A stretch of 64,000 nucleotides of DNA, from positions 1 to 64,000 of the forward strand of contig NZ_JAHDYS010000019.1 of the NCBI RefSeq assembly GCF_018531195.1. Reading direction: 5' to 3'. The DNA is from Pelotalea chapellei (lineage in GTDB: Bacteria; Desulfobacterota; Desulfuromonadia; Geobacterales; Pseudopelobacteraceae). The notes under the pieces are model-generated. The model was given only the letters and a program-made list of their open reading frames with translations, did no database searches and was not told the DNA's origin. Within the stretch, counting starts at the first letter, position 1; each line of letters begins with the position of its first letter. This document shows, one piece after another, positions 7,429-16,070 of the stretch. Both the position numbers and the translations under genes were made by a program.

Positions 7429-8232
7429 CTATTTCAGACCGAGGACGTCCTGCATGTCGTACAGCCCAGGTTCCTTCCCCACCACCCACTTGGCTGCCCT
7501 TACACTACCGCGGGAAAACATGTCGCGGGTCATGGCCCGGTGGGAGATCTCGATGCGCTCACCCATGCCGATGAAGTAGACGGTGTGCTCGCCGATGATA
7601 TCGCCGCCGCGCACGGTCTGCATGCCGATCTCTTCCTTGGTGCGCTCGCCGCAGATCCCTTCGCGGTGATAGTTGGCCACTTTGTTGTAGTCGCGGCCCA
7701 AGGCCTCGGCCACAACTTCTCCCATGCGCACAGCCGTTCCCGAGGGGGAATCCTTTTTCTTGTTGTGGTGCAGTTCCACGATCTCCACGTCAAAGTCGTC
7801 GCCCAGGGTCTTGGCCACATCCTTGAGCGCCTTGAGGCAGACATTGACCCCCACCGACATGTTGGGTGCCAGCACTGCCGGTATTTCCCTGGCCAACTCT
7901 ACCGCCAGTTCGCGTTCCTCGGGAGTGAAGCCGGTGGAGCCGATCACGATCGACTTCTTCTTCAGTGCGCAGGCTTCCAGGTTCTTGAGGGAAACCTTGG
8001 GCGCGGTGAAGTCGATCAGCACATCGCAGCCGGCAATCACGGCATTCAGGTCATCGGAGATGTTCACGCCCAGAGCGCCGCACCCGGCAACCAGCCCTAC
8101 ATCCTGACCGGTCATGGGATGGCCCGGCCGCTCCAGCGCGCCCGAAAGCTGAACTCCTTCGGCCTCGATTACCGAGTTGATGATGCGTTGTCCCATACGA
8201 CCGGCGGCGCCGCAAACTGCTATCTTGATCAT
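7429..8232 (-). CDS. dapB: 4-hydroxy-tetrahydrodipicolinate reductase
   Basis: A 267-residue NAD(P)H-dependent reductase, second committed enzyme of lysine/diaminopimelate synthesis. The N-terminal Rossmann motif is VCGAAGRMGQRII (residues 6-18). The substrate-binding stretch ELHHNKKKDSPSGTA carries the catalytic His and Lys. Length matches the family. It lies downstream of dapA on the same strand with a 169-base gap that holds a G/C-rich palindromic repeat, so transcription may be partly separated from dapA. Downstream is metN. It works in the cytoplasm on the product of DapA and supplies tetrahydrodipicolinate to DapL. Confidence 0.97.
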   Translation of the reverse strand: MIKIAVCGAAGRMGQRIINSVIEAEGVQLSGALERPGHPMTGQDVGLVAGCGALGVNISDDLNAVIAGCDVLIDFTAPKVSLKNLEACALKKKSIVIGSTGFTPEERELAVELAREIPAVLAPNMSVGVNVCLKALKDVAKTLGDDFDVEIVELHHNKKKDSPSGTAVRMGEVVAEALGRDYNKVANYHREGICGERTKEEIGMQTVRGGDIIGEHTVYFIGMGERIEISHRAMTRDMFSRGSVRAAKWVVGKEPGLYDMQDVLGLK

Positions 8233-8299
8233 ATAAACCTCTTAGATTCGTTTTACACAAAGGGCACAAAGAAAACTGGAGGATTGGGCCCCCTCTCTA

Positions 8300-8363
8300 G
8301 CTCTCCCCCGCTGGGGGAGAGGACAGAGTTCCCTCCCCCAGCGGGGGAGGGTTAGGGAGGGGG
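8300..8363. repeat. Palindromic C/G-tract repeat between dapA and dapB
   Basis: Two nested palindromes, CTCTCCCCC-GCT-GGGGGAGAG and CCCTCCCCC-A-GCGGGGGAGGG, then TTAGGGAGGGGG. It belongs to the dispersed CTCCCC...GGGGAG intergenic repeats of many proteobacteria; a shorter relative is at 68-100. It may form strong RNA hairpins in the dapA-dapB transcript. Confidence 0.7.
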
Positions 8364-8401
8364 AAGAAACTTACGCAGCCAGGGCGGAAAAGAACCGCTT
8401 C

Positions 8402-9274
8402 CTAGATAAGCTTGTATTCTTTCATGATCGCCGCGAGCTTGGCCTTATTTCCCTCGCCCATCGGACAGAGCGGCAGCCGAACCTCGTCCGAGCATTTGCC
8501 CATCAGCCCCAGAGCGGTCTTGACCGGAATCGGATTGCTCTCGATGAACATGGCGTTGGAGATCTTGAGCGTATCGAGATGCAGCTTGCGGGCCTTGTCC
8601 AGATCGCCGGCGAAATAGGCGTCGGTCAGGTCAGCGACAGCTTTGGGCATGATGTTGGCCAGAACCGAGATAACTCCCTTTGCACCGCAAGCCATCATGG
8701 GGAAGGTGATGAAATCATCGCCGGACAGCACGTCGATCTTGTCTCCGCACAGTGCCATTATTTCCGAGGCCTGCTGCAGTGACCCGGTAGCTTCTTTGAT
8801 CGCCACGATGTTCTTGTGCTCGGCCAGACGCGCCACGGTCTCGGGCAGCATGTTGACGCCGGTGCGGCCCGGTACGTTGTACAGAATCTGCGGAATTGCC
8901 ACGGCATCGGCAACGGCGGTGTAGTGACGATAAAGACCTTCCTGGGTCGGCTTGTTGTAATAAGGGGTTACCAGCAGGCAGCCATCTGCCCCCAGTTCCT
9001 TGGCATGCTGCGTCATCTCGATGGCTTCGCGGGTCGAGTTGGAACCGGTACCGGCGATGACCGGCACGCGCTTGTTGACCTGCTGGATGACGATTTCGAT
9101 CACCCGGTCATGCTCGTCATAATCCAGTGTGGACGACTCGCCGGTGGTGCCGCAGGGCACGATGGCATCGGTGCCGTTTTCGATCTGGAATTCCACGAGC
9201 TGGCGCAGTGTTTCCTCATCCACTGTCCCGTTCTTGAATGGTGTCACAATGGCTACGATACTTCCTTTGAACAT
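8402..9274 (-). CDS. dapA: 4-hydroxy-tetrahydrodipicolinate synthase
   Basis: A 290-residue TIM-barrel class I aldolase that condenses pyruvate and aspartate semialdehyde. The signature IVPCGTTGESSTL holds the Thr pair of the active site, LYNVPGRTG the catalytic Tyr neighbourhood, and IVAIKEATGSL the Schiff-base lysine near residue 161. CTAGGAGGT stands six bases before the ATG. It follows the CAP-domain gene and precedes dapB, all on the minus strand, as part of the lysine cluster. It is the usual point of lysine feedback control, although that cannot be judged here. Confidence 0.97.
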   Translation of the reverse strand: MFKGSIVAIVTPFKNGTVDEETLRQLVEFQIENGTDAIVPCGTTGESSTLDYDEHDRVIEIVIQQVNKRVPVIAGTGSNSTREAIEMTQHAKELGADGCLLVTPYYNKPTQEGLYRHYTAVADAVAIPQILYNVPGRTGVNMLPETVARLAEHKNIVAIKEATGSLQQASEIMALCGDKIDVLSGDDFITFPMMACGAKGVISVLANIMPKAVADLTDAYFAGDLDKARKLHLDTLKISNAMFIESNPIPVKTALGLMGKCSDEVRLPLCPMGEGNKAKLAAIMKEYKLI

Positions 9275-9310
9275 GGTTCTACCTCCTAGAAAGGTGCTGG
9301 TATGAGTAAG

Positions 9311-9730
9311 TTATTTACAGGCGAAAAAAGTTACGTAGGGGCCGGTCTTGTCGATTCCGGCCTTGGTTATCTGTTTGGAAAGCATGTTCTTGTCGTGACC
9401 GGGGGAGCTCTTCCACCCGGTGAACTGGGAAAGAGAAGTCTCATGGTTCCAGCCGACATTTTCTACACAGGCATGCGACCCCGAGCGCTCAAAGCGCTCC
9501 TTGAATCCATCGTGGCTCAGGTTGCCGCTCTTTTCCATCTCCCTGCTATGCTTCCTGGCCAGATCTTCCAGAACGTCCGAAGCGGCAAGCGGTTGCAGCT
9601 TGTGAGCGGCACGGTAGCTGTTGATCCGGACAAGAAGATCCTGCTCGAACTGTCCGGCGGATGCCGGGGAGGTAAATGTCACTCCTGAAAGGAATACCCC
9701 GCACCACACCCATATCAGCAGGGTACGCAT
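9311..9730 (-). CDS. Secreted CAP-domain (SCP/YkwD) protein
   Basis: A 139-residue protein with an N-terminal signal peptide (MRTLLIWVWCGVFLSGV, cleavage near SPASAG) and one CAP domain. The conserved features are INSYRAAHKLQPL, the paired helices with HSREMEKSGNLSHDGF, and ENVGWNHE near the active cavity. The start at 9730 was chosen because it gives the signal peptide directly; it lies seven bases after the lysA stop, so the two are probably co-transcribed. Bacterial CAP proteins of this type are secreted and mostly of unknown function. Its place inside a lysine biosynthetic run, between lysA and dapA, is unusual, and no link to lysine is evident. Confidence 0.85.
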   Translation of the reverse strand: MRTLLIWVWCGVFLSGVTFTSPASAGQFEQDLLVRINSYRAAHKLQPLAASDVLEDLARKHSREMEKSGNLSHDGFKERFERSGSHACVENVGWNHETSLSQFTGWKSSPGHDKNMLSKQITKAGIDKTGPYVTFFACK

Positions 9731-9737
9731 GTAGCCG

Positions 9738-10991
9738 TTACAAAAACGATGCAACTGTTTCGCCGCGCACCAGGTCTTCCACCTTTTCGCGCTCACGGAT
9801 GACCTCGAATTTTTCACCCTTGACCATTACTTCAGCCACGCGAGGGCGGCTGTTGTAGCTGCTGCTCATGGCAAAGCCGTAGGCGCCGGCAGACATGAAC
9901 GCCATCAGGTCGCCCTGCTTGAACATGGGCACTTCGCGATCCTTGACCAGAAAATCGCCCGACTCGCAAATGGGGCCGACTATATCGGCTACGATCATGC
10001 CGTCCTGATCCTTGACCACCGGCTGCACGCCGTGGAATGAACCGTACAGCGCCGGGCGGGCCAGGTCGTTCATGCCGGCATCGATCATGATGAAGTTCTT
10101 GTCGTCGCGCTCCTTGGTGAAGAGCGTGGTGGCGGTCAGGATGCCCGCGTTGCCGACGATATTGCGCCCCGGTTCGAACACCAGGTGCATGCCCAGGTCT
10201 TTCGTTGCTGCCACGATTTCCTTGCCGTAATCGGCGGGCAATGGCGGCTCTTCTTCATTATACTGGATACCGAGGCCGCCGCCGCAGTCGAAATATTGCA
10301 GGTTGATGCCCAGGTCCTTAAGCTTGCCGATCATGATCTTCAGTTTTTCAATGGAATCCACGAAGGGAGTCACCTTGGTGAGCTGTGAGCCGATGTGCAT
10401 GTCGATGCCGATCACCTCGATGCCGGGCAAAGTTGCGGCACGCTTGTACTCTTCCATGGCGCGGTCGATGGTGATGCCGAATTTGGCATTTTTCAAACCG
10501 GTGGTGATGTACGGGTGGGTGCCGGGATCCACATCGGGATTGACGCGGATGGCAATGCCCGCCTTCTTGCCCATGCGCGAGGCGATCTCGCTGATGCGGG
10601 TCAGTTCCTGCTCGGACTCCACATTAAACATGAGGATGCCGGTATTGAGGGCGTACTCGATCTCGTCATTTTTTTTGCCGACACCGGAATACACCACCTT
10701 GTGGGGATCAACGCCAGCCTTGAGTGCGCGGTACAGCTCGCCGCCGGAGACGATATCCACGCCACCGCCGAGGTTGATGAAGGTTTTCAGCACGGATTGG
10801 GTGGAGTTGGCTTTGACAGAATAGCAGATGGTATGTGCAACACCGTTGAAGGCATTGTCGAAAGCCTTGAAATGGCGTTCAAGCGTGGCGTGGGAGTAAA
10901 TGTAGACCGGGGAGCCCACTTTGGCAACGATATCCTTTACGGCCACATTTTCGGCAAAAAGTTCTGTGCCTTTGTACTGAAAATGGTTCAT
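9738..10991 (-). CDS. lysA: Diaminopimelate decarboxylase
   Basis: A 417-residue fold-type III PLP enzyme that removes carbon dioxide from meso-diaminopimelate to give lysine. The PLP lysine lies in CYSVKANST (about residue 60); HIGSQ, GGGLGIQY and EPGRNIVGNAG are the phosphate- and substrate-binding loops; the C-terminal GAYGFAMSSSYNSRPR completes the active site. It leads the minus-strand lysine cluster (lysA, CAP gene, dapA, dapB, then metNIQ-dapL) and has a good promoter about 60 bases upstream. GAGGA precedes the ATG. Confidence 0.97.
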   Translation of the reverse strand: MNHFQYKGTELFAENVAVKDIVAKVGSPVYIYSHATLERHFKAFDNAFNGVAHTICYSVKANSTQSVLKTFINLGGGVDIVSGGELYRALKAGVDPHKVVYSGVGKKNDEIEYALNTGILMFNVESEQELTRISEIASRMGKKAGIAIRVNPDVDPGTHPYITTGLKNAKFGITIDRAMEEYKRAATLPGIEVIGIDMHIGSQLTKVTPFVDSIEKLKIMIGKLKDLGINLQYFDCGGGLGIQYNEEEPPLPADYGKEIVAATKDLGMHLVFEPGRNIVGNAGILTATTLFTKERDDKNFIMIDAGMNDLARPALYGSFHGVQPVVKDQDGMIVADIVGPICESGDFLVKDREVPMFKQGDLMAFMSAGAYGFAMSSSYNSRPRVAEVMVKGEKFEVIREREKVEDLVRGETVASFL

Positions 10992-11050
10992 GTAGTCCTC
11001 CCCGTTTTTATATGGAAGATGGCGTAAACTTTGTTGGAAAAAAGTGGGTA

Positions 11051-11080
11051 CTTATAGCATAAGCGAAAATGGAAAGTCAA
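11051..11080 (-). promoter_or_regulatory. Putative sigma-70 promoter of lysA
   Basis: Minus strand TTGACT, 18-base spacer, TATAAG, ending about 60 bases before the lysA ATG. Confidence 0.6.
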
Positions 11081-11093
11081 AAGACGAATGAGC

Positions 11094-11168
11094 AGACTGA
11101 GACTGAAATTAAGGTTAAGGTTAAGGTTGAGCACCTCTCAACCTCAGCCTTGACCTCGACCTCAGTCT
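11094..11168. repeat. Long imperfect hairpin of degenerate hexamer repeats
   Basis: AAGGTT is repeated on one arm and CTCAACCTCAGCCTTGACCTCGAC forms the other; outer arms AGACTGAG (11094-11101) and CTCAGTCT (11161-11168) are perfectly complementary. No T tract follows, so it is not a standard terminator. It fills the gap between the LOG-family gene and lysA. Confidence 0.65.
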
Positions 11169-11179
11169 TGACCTGTATT

Positions 11180-12208
11180 TCAGAAGGTATTGATCCGATG
11201 GATGAAGGCCAGCAGCAGCCCGTAGTGATGGTGGTCAAAAAGCATGGTGATGCGCGGCAGGGCAGCCAGGTCAGGCTCATCCGCTTCCTCAGGAAACGGA
11301 CTGCAACAAGTGATCTTGTCCCCTTCCCTGACAAGCTCGGGAAACTCTTCTCCCAGAGTGGCAACCTGTTCCGGCAACAGCTCTTTGTTCAGGCGGATTA
11401 CCAACCGGTGGTCGATAAAACGCATGGAGTGATAATTGTGGTAAAAGTTCTGGATTACCTCAGCCGCTTCGTTCTCATCCTTAGTGATGGTGAAAATCGA
11501 GAAATCTTCGCCCGAGATGAAACCTTTCACTAATAGGCTTTGTTTCACGAAATTGAAAAAACGCTCCCAATAGCCTTCTTCGTCATCAATCAGAATCAGC
11601 GGTTTAGGAGATGTTTTGCCTGTCTGTACCAGGGTGAAGACCTCCATGGCCTCGTCCAGCGTCCCGAAACCTCCTGGAAAGACAGCAACAGCATCAGCCT
11701 CCTTGACGAAGGCAACCTTGCGATTGAAGAAGTACTTGTAGGTAATCAGCCGGGGGTTGCGCAGCATGACCGAGTTGGGCGCCTGCTCAAAGGGGAGGCG
11801 GATATTGACTGCAAAGGAATTCTCGCTGCCTGCACCCTCATTCCCTGCCTGCATGATACCCGGACCACCGCCGGTAATGATCATGTATCCCTTTGAAACA
11901 AGCAGGCGGCTGAAGCGGACGCACTTCCCGTACATCTCCTCGTCCGGTGCCGTGCGGGCGGAACCGAAGACCGTTACTTTTTTCTTGTGACGGTAGGGAC
12001 CGAAAACCTTGGCAGTGTAGCGCATCTCGCGCAAGGTGCGATTGATCAGCTTGAGATCGGCGAGATAATCGATCTCCTGGCCGATTTTCAGGGCGGAAAG
12101 CACCATTTCGCGAATGACGGTGGGATGATGGATGTCACCGGACGCCGCAAACACTTGATCGATCAGCTTGTCTATTTCTTCATTAGTCCGGGAAAAACTG
12201 AGTTCCAT
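11180..12208 (-). CDS. LOG-family (TIGR00730-like) nucleotide-binding protein
   Basis: A 342-residue protein with the LOG/MoCo-carrier Rossmann domain: ITGGGPGIMQAGNEGA binds phosphate, and PGGFGTLDE is the catalytic PGGxGTxxE signature. Such proteins are often mislabelled lysine decarboxylase; characterised relatives are cytokinin-activating phosphoribohydrolases or nucleotide 5'-monophosphate nucleosidases. This one is longer than LOG (about 190 residues), with an N-terminal helical extension of about 80 residues and a C-terminal extension of about 90, as in the long bacterial subgroup. The start was set by GAGG eight bases upstream. It lies upstream of lysA, separated by the hexamer-repeat hairpin. 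True substrate unknown. Confidence 0.85.
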   Translation of the reverse strand: MELSFSRTNEEIDKLIDQVFAASGDIHHPTVIREMVLSALKIGQEIDYLADLKLINRTLREMRYTAKVFGPYRHKKKVTVFGSARTAPDEEMYGKCVRFSRLLVSKGYMIITGGGPGIMQAGNEGAGSENSFAVNIRLPFEQAPNSVMLRNPRLITYKYFFNRKVAFVKEADAVAVFPGGFGTLDEAMEVFTLVQTGKTSPKPLILIDDEEGYWERFFNFVKQSLLVKGFISGEDFSIFTITKDENEAAEVIQNFYHNYHSMRFIDHRLVIRLNKELLPEQVATLGEEFPELVREGDKITCCSPFPEEADEPDLAALPRITMLFDHHHYGLLLAFIHRINTF

Positions 12209-12419
12209 CAGCAAAACCTCGCCTTGGTGGGGATTGACGTGTGTCAGGCAGCACGGTAGCACAGGTCATAATGCAATGTAAACGGATGGATACGCGGCCG
12301 AAGCTAACAAACAACAGCTTGCAATCACTTGGGACGTATAGTAATATTCCGCATTTCGCGCCGGCACGAGCGGCGTTTTGACTGCACAATTCTAATTCCG
12401 TTCAAGGAGTATCCTGCCT

Positions 12420-14006
12420 ATGCTGGAGATCATTCGCCAGAGGAAACAATCCATCGTCATCAAAATCGTTTTTATCATCATTGTTCTTTCATTTATTGGG
12501 ACCATGTTCCTGGTGTGGGGCAAGGGCAGTGACGGTTCAGGCGGTTCCCGCGGCTATGCCGCCAAGGTGAACGGCACCAAAATCAGCGTAGAAGAATATC
12601 AATCCGCTTATCAACGCATAAGAAACATGTATCAGCAGATCTATGGTCAGTCGATCCCGGCTGAGATGGAAAAGATGCTCAATCTTAAAAAAGTGGCTTT
12701 GGATAGCTTGATTGACAACATGCTGGTCATGAAAGAAGCAAAGAAAATGGGCATCAAGGTCAGCAAGGATGAGGTTGCCAAGGAAATCGCTGGAATGTCC
12801 ACATTCCAGAAGGATGGCGCTTTCAATTTCGATCTTTATCAGCAACTGCTCAGAAGCAACCGCATGACTCCAAAGGAGTTCGAGGAGAGCCAGAAAAACG
12901 AGCTGATGATCAAAAAAGCTCGCCAGTCTGTAAAAGACAAGGCAACAGTCACCGATGACGAGGCCTTGGCTCAATACAAAAAAGAGAATGACAAACTCGA
13001 TCTGGAATTCGTAGCCTTTGCCCCTTCGGACGTAATTGACCAGATCAAGCCGACTGAAGCCGAGTTGAAGGATTATCTGCAAAAGAACCAGAATGAGTTC
13101 AAAACACCTGTAAAAGTTGCTCTCTCCTATGTCCTTATTGATCCAGCGAGCATGGCAGCCAAGCTGTCGGTCAGCGATGAAGAGATCCAAACTTTCTACC
13201 AGAAGAACATCGACCGCTGGCAGGGCAAGGATGGCATTCTCCCTTTCAACGAAGTGAAGGACAAGGTCCGGGCCGAGGCGCTCAAGCAGAAGGCGGCAAA
13301 GCAGGCTTATGAACTCGCTTCTGACACTCTTTACAAGAATGCAAAATCAGGCGACCTGAGCCTGATCGCACGTCAATTAGACCTGAAGGTCCAGGACACA
13401 TCGCTCTTTTCTGTCGCCACTCCCCCCTCTGCGCTGAATGGCGAGGCAGCTGTCATCAAAAAAGCGCTGGAACTGAAACAGGGTGAATTGGGTGGCCCGG
13501 TTGAAACCGCCAAAGGCATCTATATCCTTAAGGCTAAAGAACGCAAAGAAGCGGTGGTTCCTCCCCTGGCAGAGATAAAGTCGGAGGTTGAGCAGAAGAC
13601 GCGGACCGCCAAATCTGTCGATCTTGCCAAACAAAAAGCTGAAGAGGCAGCAAAACAGCTTGCAGCCAAAGCACCGGCCAAAACTCAATCCACCGGTAGT
13701 TTCGGGTACTCGGTCAAGGGTGATATACCGGTCATCGGTAATTCACCGGAATTGATGGAAGCTGCATTCAAACTGACTTCCGCTGCACCTGCAGCTCCTG
13801 CTCCCTTAAAAGTCGGTAACCGCTGGTATGCAATTCGCCTGAAAGCACGCACAGAAGCTCCCCGTTCCGAATTCGACAAGAACAAGGAGCAACTTAAGAA
13901 GACCATGCTGCCCAAAAAGCAGGAAGAGGCGCTGGCGGCATGGGTGAAGGATCTCAAGGCAAAAGCCACCATTGAAGTGAATCCGGCGCTTGTCGCTGAA
14001 AAATAG
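12420..14006 (+). CDS. PpiD-like membrane-anchored periplasmic chaperone
   Basis: A 528-residue protein with a short cytoplasmic head, one transmembrane segment (about residues 12-34) and a large periplasmic part. Residues 45-200 form a SurA_N-type chaperone region (KVNGTKISVEEYQSAYQRIRN, then DSLIDNMLVMKEAKKMGI). The middle section resembles the degenerate parvulin domain of PpiD, without clear active-site residues, and the C-terminal part is Ala/Lys-rich. PpiD proteins sit near the SecYEG exit and help outer-membrane proteins fold. AAGGAG stands nine bases before the ATG. It is followed 70 bases later by purC on the same strand. PPIase activity is doubtful. Confidence 0.85.
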   Translation: MLEIIRQRKQSIVIKIVFIIIVLSFIGTMFLVWGKGSDGSGGSRGYAAKVNGTKISVEEYQSAYQRIRNMYQQIYGQSIPAEMEKMLNLKKVALDSLIDNMLVMKEAKKMGIKVSKDEVAKEIAGMSTFQKDGAFNFDLYQQLLRSNRMTPKEFEESQKNELMIKKARQSVKDKATVTDDEALAQYKKENDKLDLEFVAFAPSDVIDQIKPTEAELKDYLQKNQNEFKTPVKVALSYVLIDPASMAAKLSVSDEEIQTFYQKNIDRWQGKDGILPFNEVKDKVRAEALKQKAAKQAYELASDTLYKNAKSGDLSLIARQLDLKVQDTSLFSVATPPSALNGEAAVIKKALELKQGELGGPVETAKGIYILKAKERKEAVVPPLAEIKSEVEQKTRTAKSVDLAKQKAEEAAKQLAAKAPAKTQSTGSFGYSVKGDIPVIGNSPELMEAAFKLTSAAPAAPAPLKVGNRWYAIRLKARTEAPRSEFDKNKEQLKKTMLPKKQEEALAAWVKDLKAKATIEVNPALVAEK

Positions 14007-14075
14007 ACTGCTGGGCAGCCCATTGCTGCCTGCACGCATTCAAACTCAAACGGCAGTCAGATAAGGAGACCTACC

Positions 14076-14966
14076 ATGTCACAACTTGTTATGCAGACCG
14101 ATTTTCCAAATTTGAAACTTATGGCCCGCGGCAAGGTACGGGACATTTACGACCTGGGTGAGACCCTTCTGCTGGTGACCTCAGACCGCATTTCGGCCTT
14201 CGACGTGATCATGAACCAGCCGATCCCTGACAAGGGCGTTGTGCTGACCCAGATTTCGGCCTTCTGGTTTCGCCAGATGGAAGACATTGTCAAAAACCAC
14301 ATCATTTCAATCGATGTGGCTGATTTCCCCGCTGAATGCCAGCCTTACGCAGATGTGCTCAAAGGGCGCTCGATGCTGGTGAAAAAGGCTCAACCCCTGC
14401 CGGCTGAGTGCATCGTGCGCGGGTATGTTTCCGGTTCCGGCTGGAAAGACTACAAGGCAACCGGCGCCATCTGCGGTATCCAGCTCCCTGCCGGCCTGAA
14501 GGAATCAGACCGCCTGCCGGAGCCGATCTTCACTCCGTCCACCAAGGCTGAACTGGGCACCCACGATGAGAACATCTCTTTCGAAAAAATGGCTGAAATC
14601 TGTGGGAAAGACCTTGCGGAGCAGGCGCGCGACTATACCCTCAAAATTTATACCCGTGCCCGGGAGCTGGCTGACCAGAAAGGGATCATCATTGCTGATA
14701 CGAAATTTGAGTTCGGCGTGTACGATGGCGAACTGATCATCATCGATGAATGCATGACTCCCGACTCCAGTCGCTTCTGGCCCAAAGACCTCTATGTACC
14801 TGGCGGACCTCAACCCAGCTTTGACAAGCAATTCCTGCGGGATTATCTTGAGACACTGGACTGGGGCAAAACAGCTCCGGCACCGCCGCTGCCGATGGAA
14901 ATTGTCGACAAGACTGCTGAAAAATACCGTGAAGCTCTTTATCGCATAGCCGACATTAGTATCTAA
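14076..14966 (+). CDS. purC: Phosphoribosylaminoimidazole-succinocarboxamide synthase
   Basis: A 296-residue SAICAR synthetase that ligates aspartate to CAIR in purine synthesis. Recognised by [13 protein letters not shown] near the N terminus, [13 protein letters not shown], the [11 protein letters not shown] segment, and [12 protein letters not shown]-like [12 protein letters not shown] before the C-terminal [10 protein letters not shown]. Length fits the longer eukaryote-like form of about 300 residues seen in Geobacter. AAGGAG lies eight bases before the ATG. It probably shares a transcript with the PpiD-like gene and ends at a strong terminator. Confidence 0.97.
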   Translation: MSQLVMQTDFPNLKLMARGKVRDIYDLGETLLLVTSDRISAFDVIMNQPIPDKGVVLTQISAFWFRQMEDIVKNHIISIDVADFPAECQPYADVLKGRSMLVKKAQPLPAECIVRGYVSGSGWKDYKATGAICGIQLPAGLKESDRLPEPIFTPSTKAELGTHDENISFEKMAEICGKDLAEQARDYTLKIYTRARELADQKGIIIADTKFEFGVYDGELIIIDECMTPDSSRFWPKDLYVPGGPQPSFDKQFLRDYLETLDWGKTAPAPPLPMEIVDKTAEKYREALYRIADISI

Positions 14967-15038
14967 ATTTTGAATGCCAAACATTCACGAAATAAGGCAG
15001 ACCCATGCAACATGGCTGCCTTATTCCAGACTGTTGAT

Positions 15039-15068
15039 AAACCCCGTCTTTTTAGGCGGGGTTTTTTA
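15039..15068 (+). terminator. Rho-independent terminator of purC
   Basis: Stem AACCCCG / CGGGGTT with a 10-base loop, then TTTTTTATTT, 73 bases after the purC stop. Confidence 0.85.
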
Positions 15069-15115
15069 TTTATAGGTTGGTGAGCCTGGATGTCGCGAAG
15101 TTGCTCAGCAGTTTG

Positions 15116-15145
15116 AGGCGGCCAATCGGCCGCCTTTTGCTTTTT
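15116..15145 (+). terminator. Second hairpin terminator, possibly bidirectional
   Basis: Perfect 8-bp stem AGGCGGCC / GGCCGCCT with an AATC loop, followed by TTTTGCTTTTT on the plus strand. It lies between convergent genes and could stop leftover transcription from either side. Confidence 0.65.
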
Positions 15146-15163
15146 CATGCTCTCTTCCAATTT

Positions 15164-15898
15164 CTATATAGTCGGCTGCTCCTGAGCTGTTGCTGCCTCG
15201 TTGCAGCGCTCCACAACCTCCCGTAGCCAGGCGATTTCATCGGGAACAAACTGTTTGGAGTATTCGGTGCCGACGTTCAGTGCCAGGTGGAGCGGCGGCA
15301 TGGTGGTGGCGGCGAGTACATGTCCCGGCACTCCCACCCATTTGACCTCATTTTTTGTCCAGTTCTTCAAACGCTCTTCCGTGTCAAAAATCATCAGGTA
15401 GTCATTCCCTTCCGATTCGATAATCAGGGGCAGAACCTGCCCTTCTTCAGCTGCCGATTCTTCAGGAAGCTCTTGCGGATCAACGGTCGGGACGTAAAAG
15501 CTTGTATTAAGAAACAGGTCGTAATACTTCGACTGACGTTTGGCGTCGGCCGCATCCACTCGCAGTTCCTGCAGTGCCTGATCAAGTTCGGTCATTCCTT
15601 GAGGCCTTTCTGTTGTCTCACCCGATCGGCTGGTGACCTCTATTAGATGGTAGCCGAACTGGGTCTGGACCGGACCGAGCACCTTGTGCAATTCATCGCC
15701 AAAGACTACTTTGTCGAACTCCTTCACCATCTGGCCTGGGCCGAAAGAACCGAGGTCGCCCCCTTGGGCGCGCGACGGGCAGGAGGAATTGTTTTTGGCA
15801 ACTTCTGCGAAATCGGCACCAGCTTCAATCTGGGCCTTGAGTTGCAGGCAGTGGGCTTCGGATTTCACCAGGATATGACGGGCGGTAGCAGTAGGCAT
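15164..15898 (-). CDS. Parvulin PPIase fused to an SseB-like domain
   Basis: A 244-residue two-domain protein. Residues 1-92 are a compact PpiC/parvulin domain (ATARHILVKSEAHC, SSCPSRAQGGDLGSFGPGQMVKEFD, QTQFGYHLIEV), so peptidyl-prolyl isomerase activity is likely. After a linker, residues about 130-240 match an SseB N-terminal-type domain (FYVPTVDPQELPEE, LPLIIESEGNDYLMIFDTEERLKNW). There is no signal peptide, so it should be cytoplasmic. The start follows AAGGAG by five bases; an upstream ATG would add an unrelated 23 residues. Parvulin and SseB domains usually occur separately, so the fusion is the notable point; the role is unknown. Confidence 0.8.
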   Translation of the reverse strand: MPTATARHILVKSEAHCLQLKAQIEAGADFAEVAKNNSSCPSRAQGGDLGSFGPGQMVKEFDKVVFGDELHKVLGPVQTQFGYHLIEVTSRSGETTERPQGMTELDQALQELRVDAADAKRQSKYYDLFLNTSFYVPTVDPQELPEESAAEEGQVLPLIIESEGNDYLMIFDTEERLKNWTKNEVKWVGVPGHVLAATTMPPLHLALNVGTEYSKQFVPDEIAWLREVVERCNEAATAQEQPTI

Positions 15899-16070
15899 TG
15901 GGGCTCCTTGGGGTGTGTGAAAAAATGTTCCGGCATAGTAGCTGAAAGGGCGGGGCAGGGCAATCATCAGATGGTTTTCCCGGTCAGCACTTGCAAGAAT
16001 TATTGGCTGGGGTCCGTTCTAAGTGCCGCTTGGCAGATAGAGAGAACCGGTAAGTAGGGTTTGTTAGTAC

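Noticed and set aside
7540-8355. A 271-codon plus-strand frame antisense to dapB
   Set aside because: Shadow of dapB, which has full motif support; the frame runs into a palindromic repeat.
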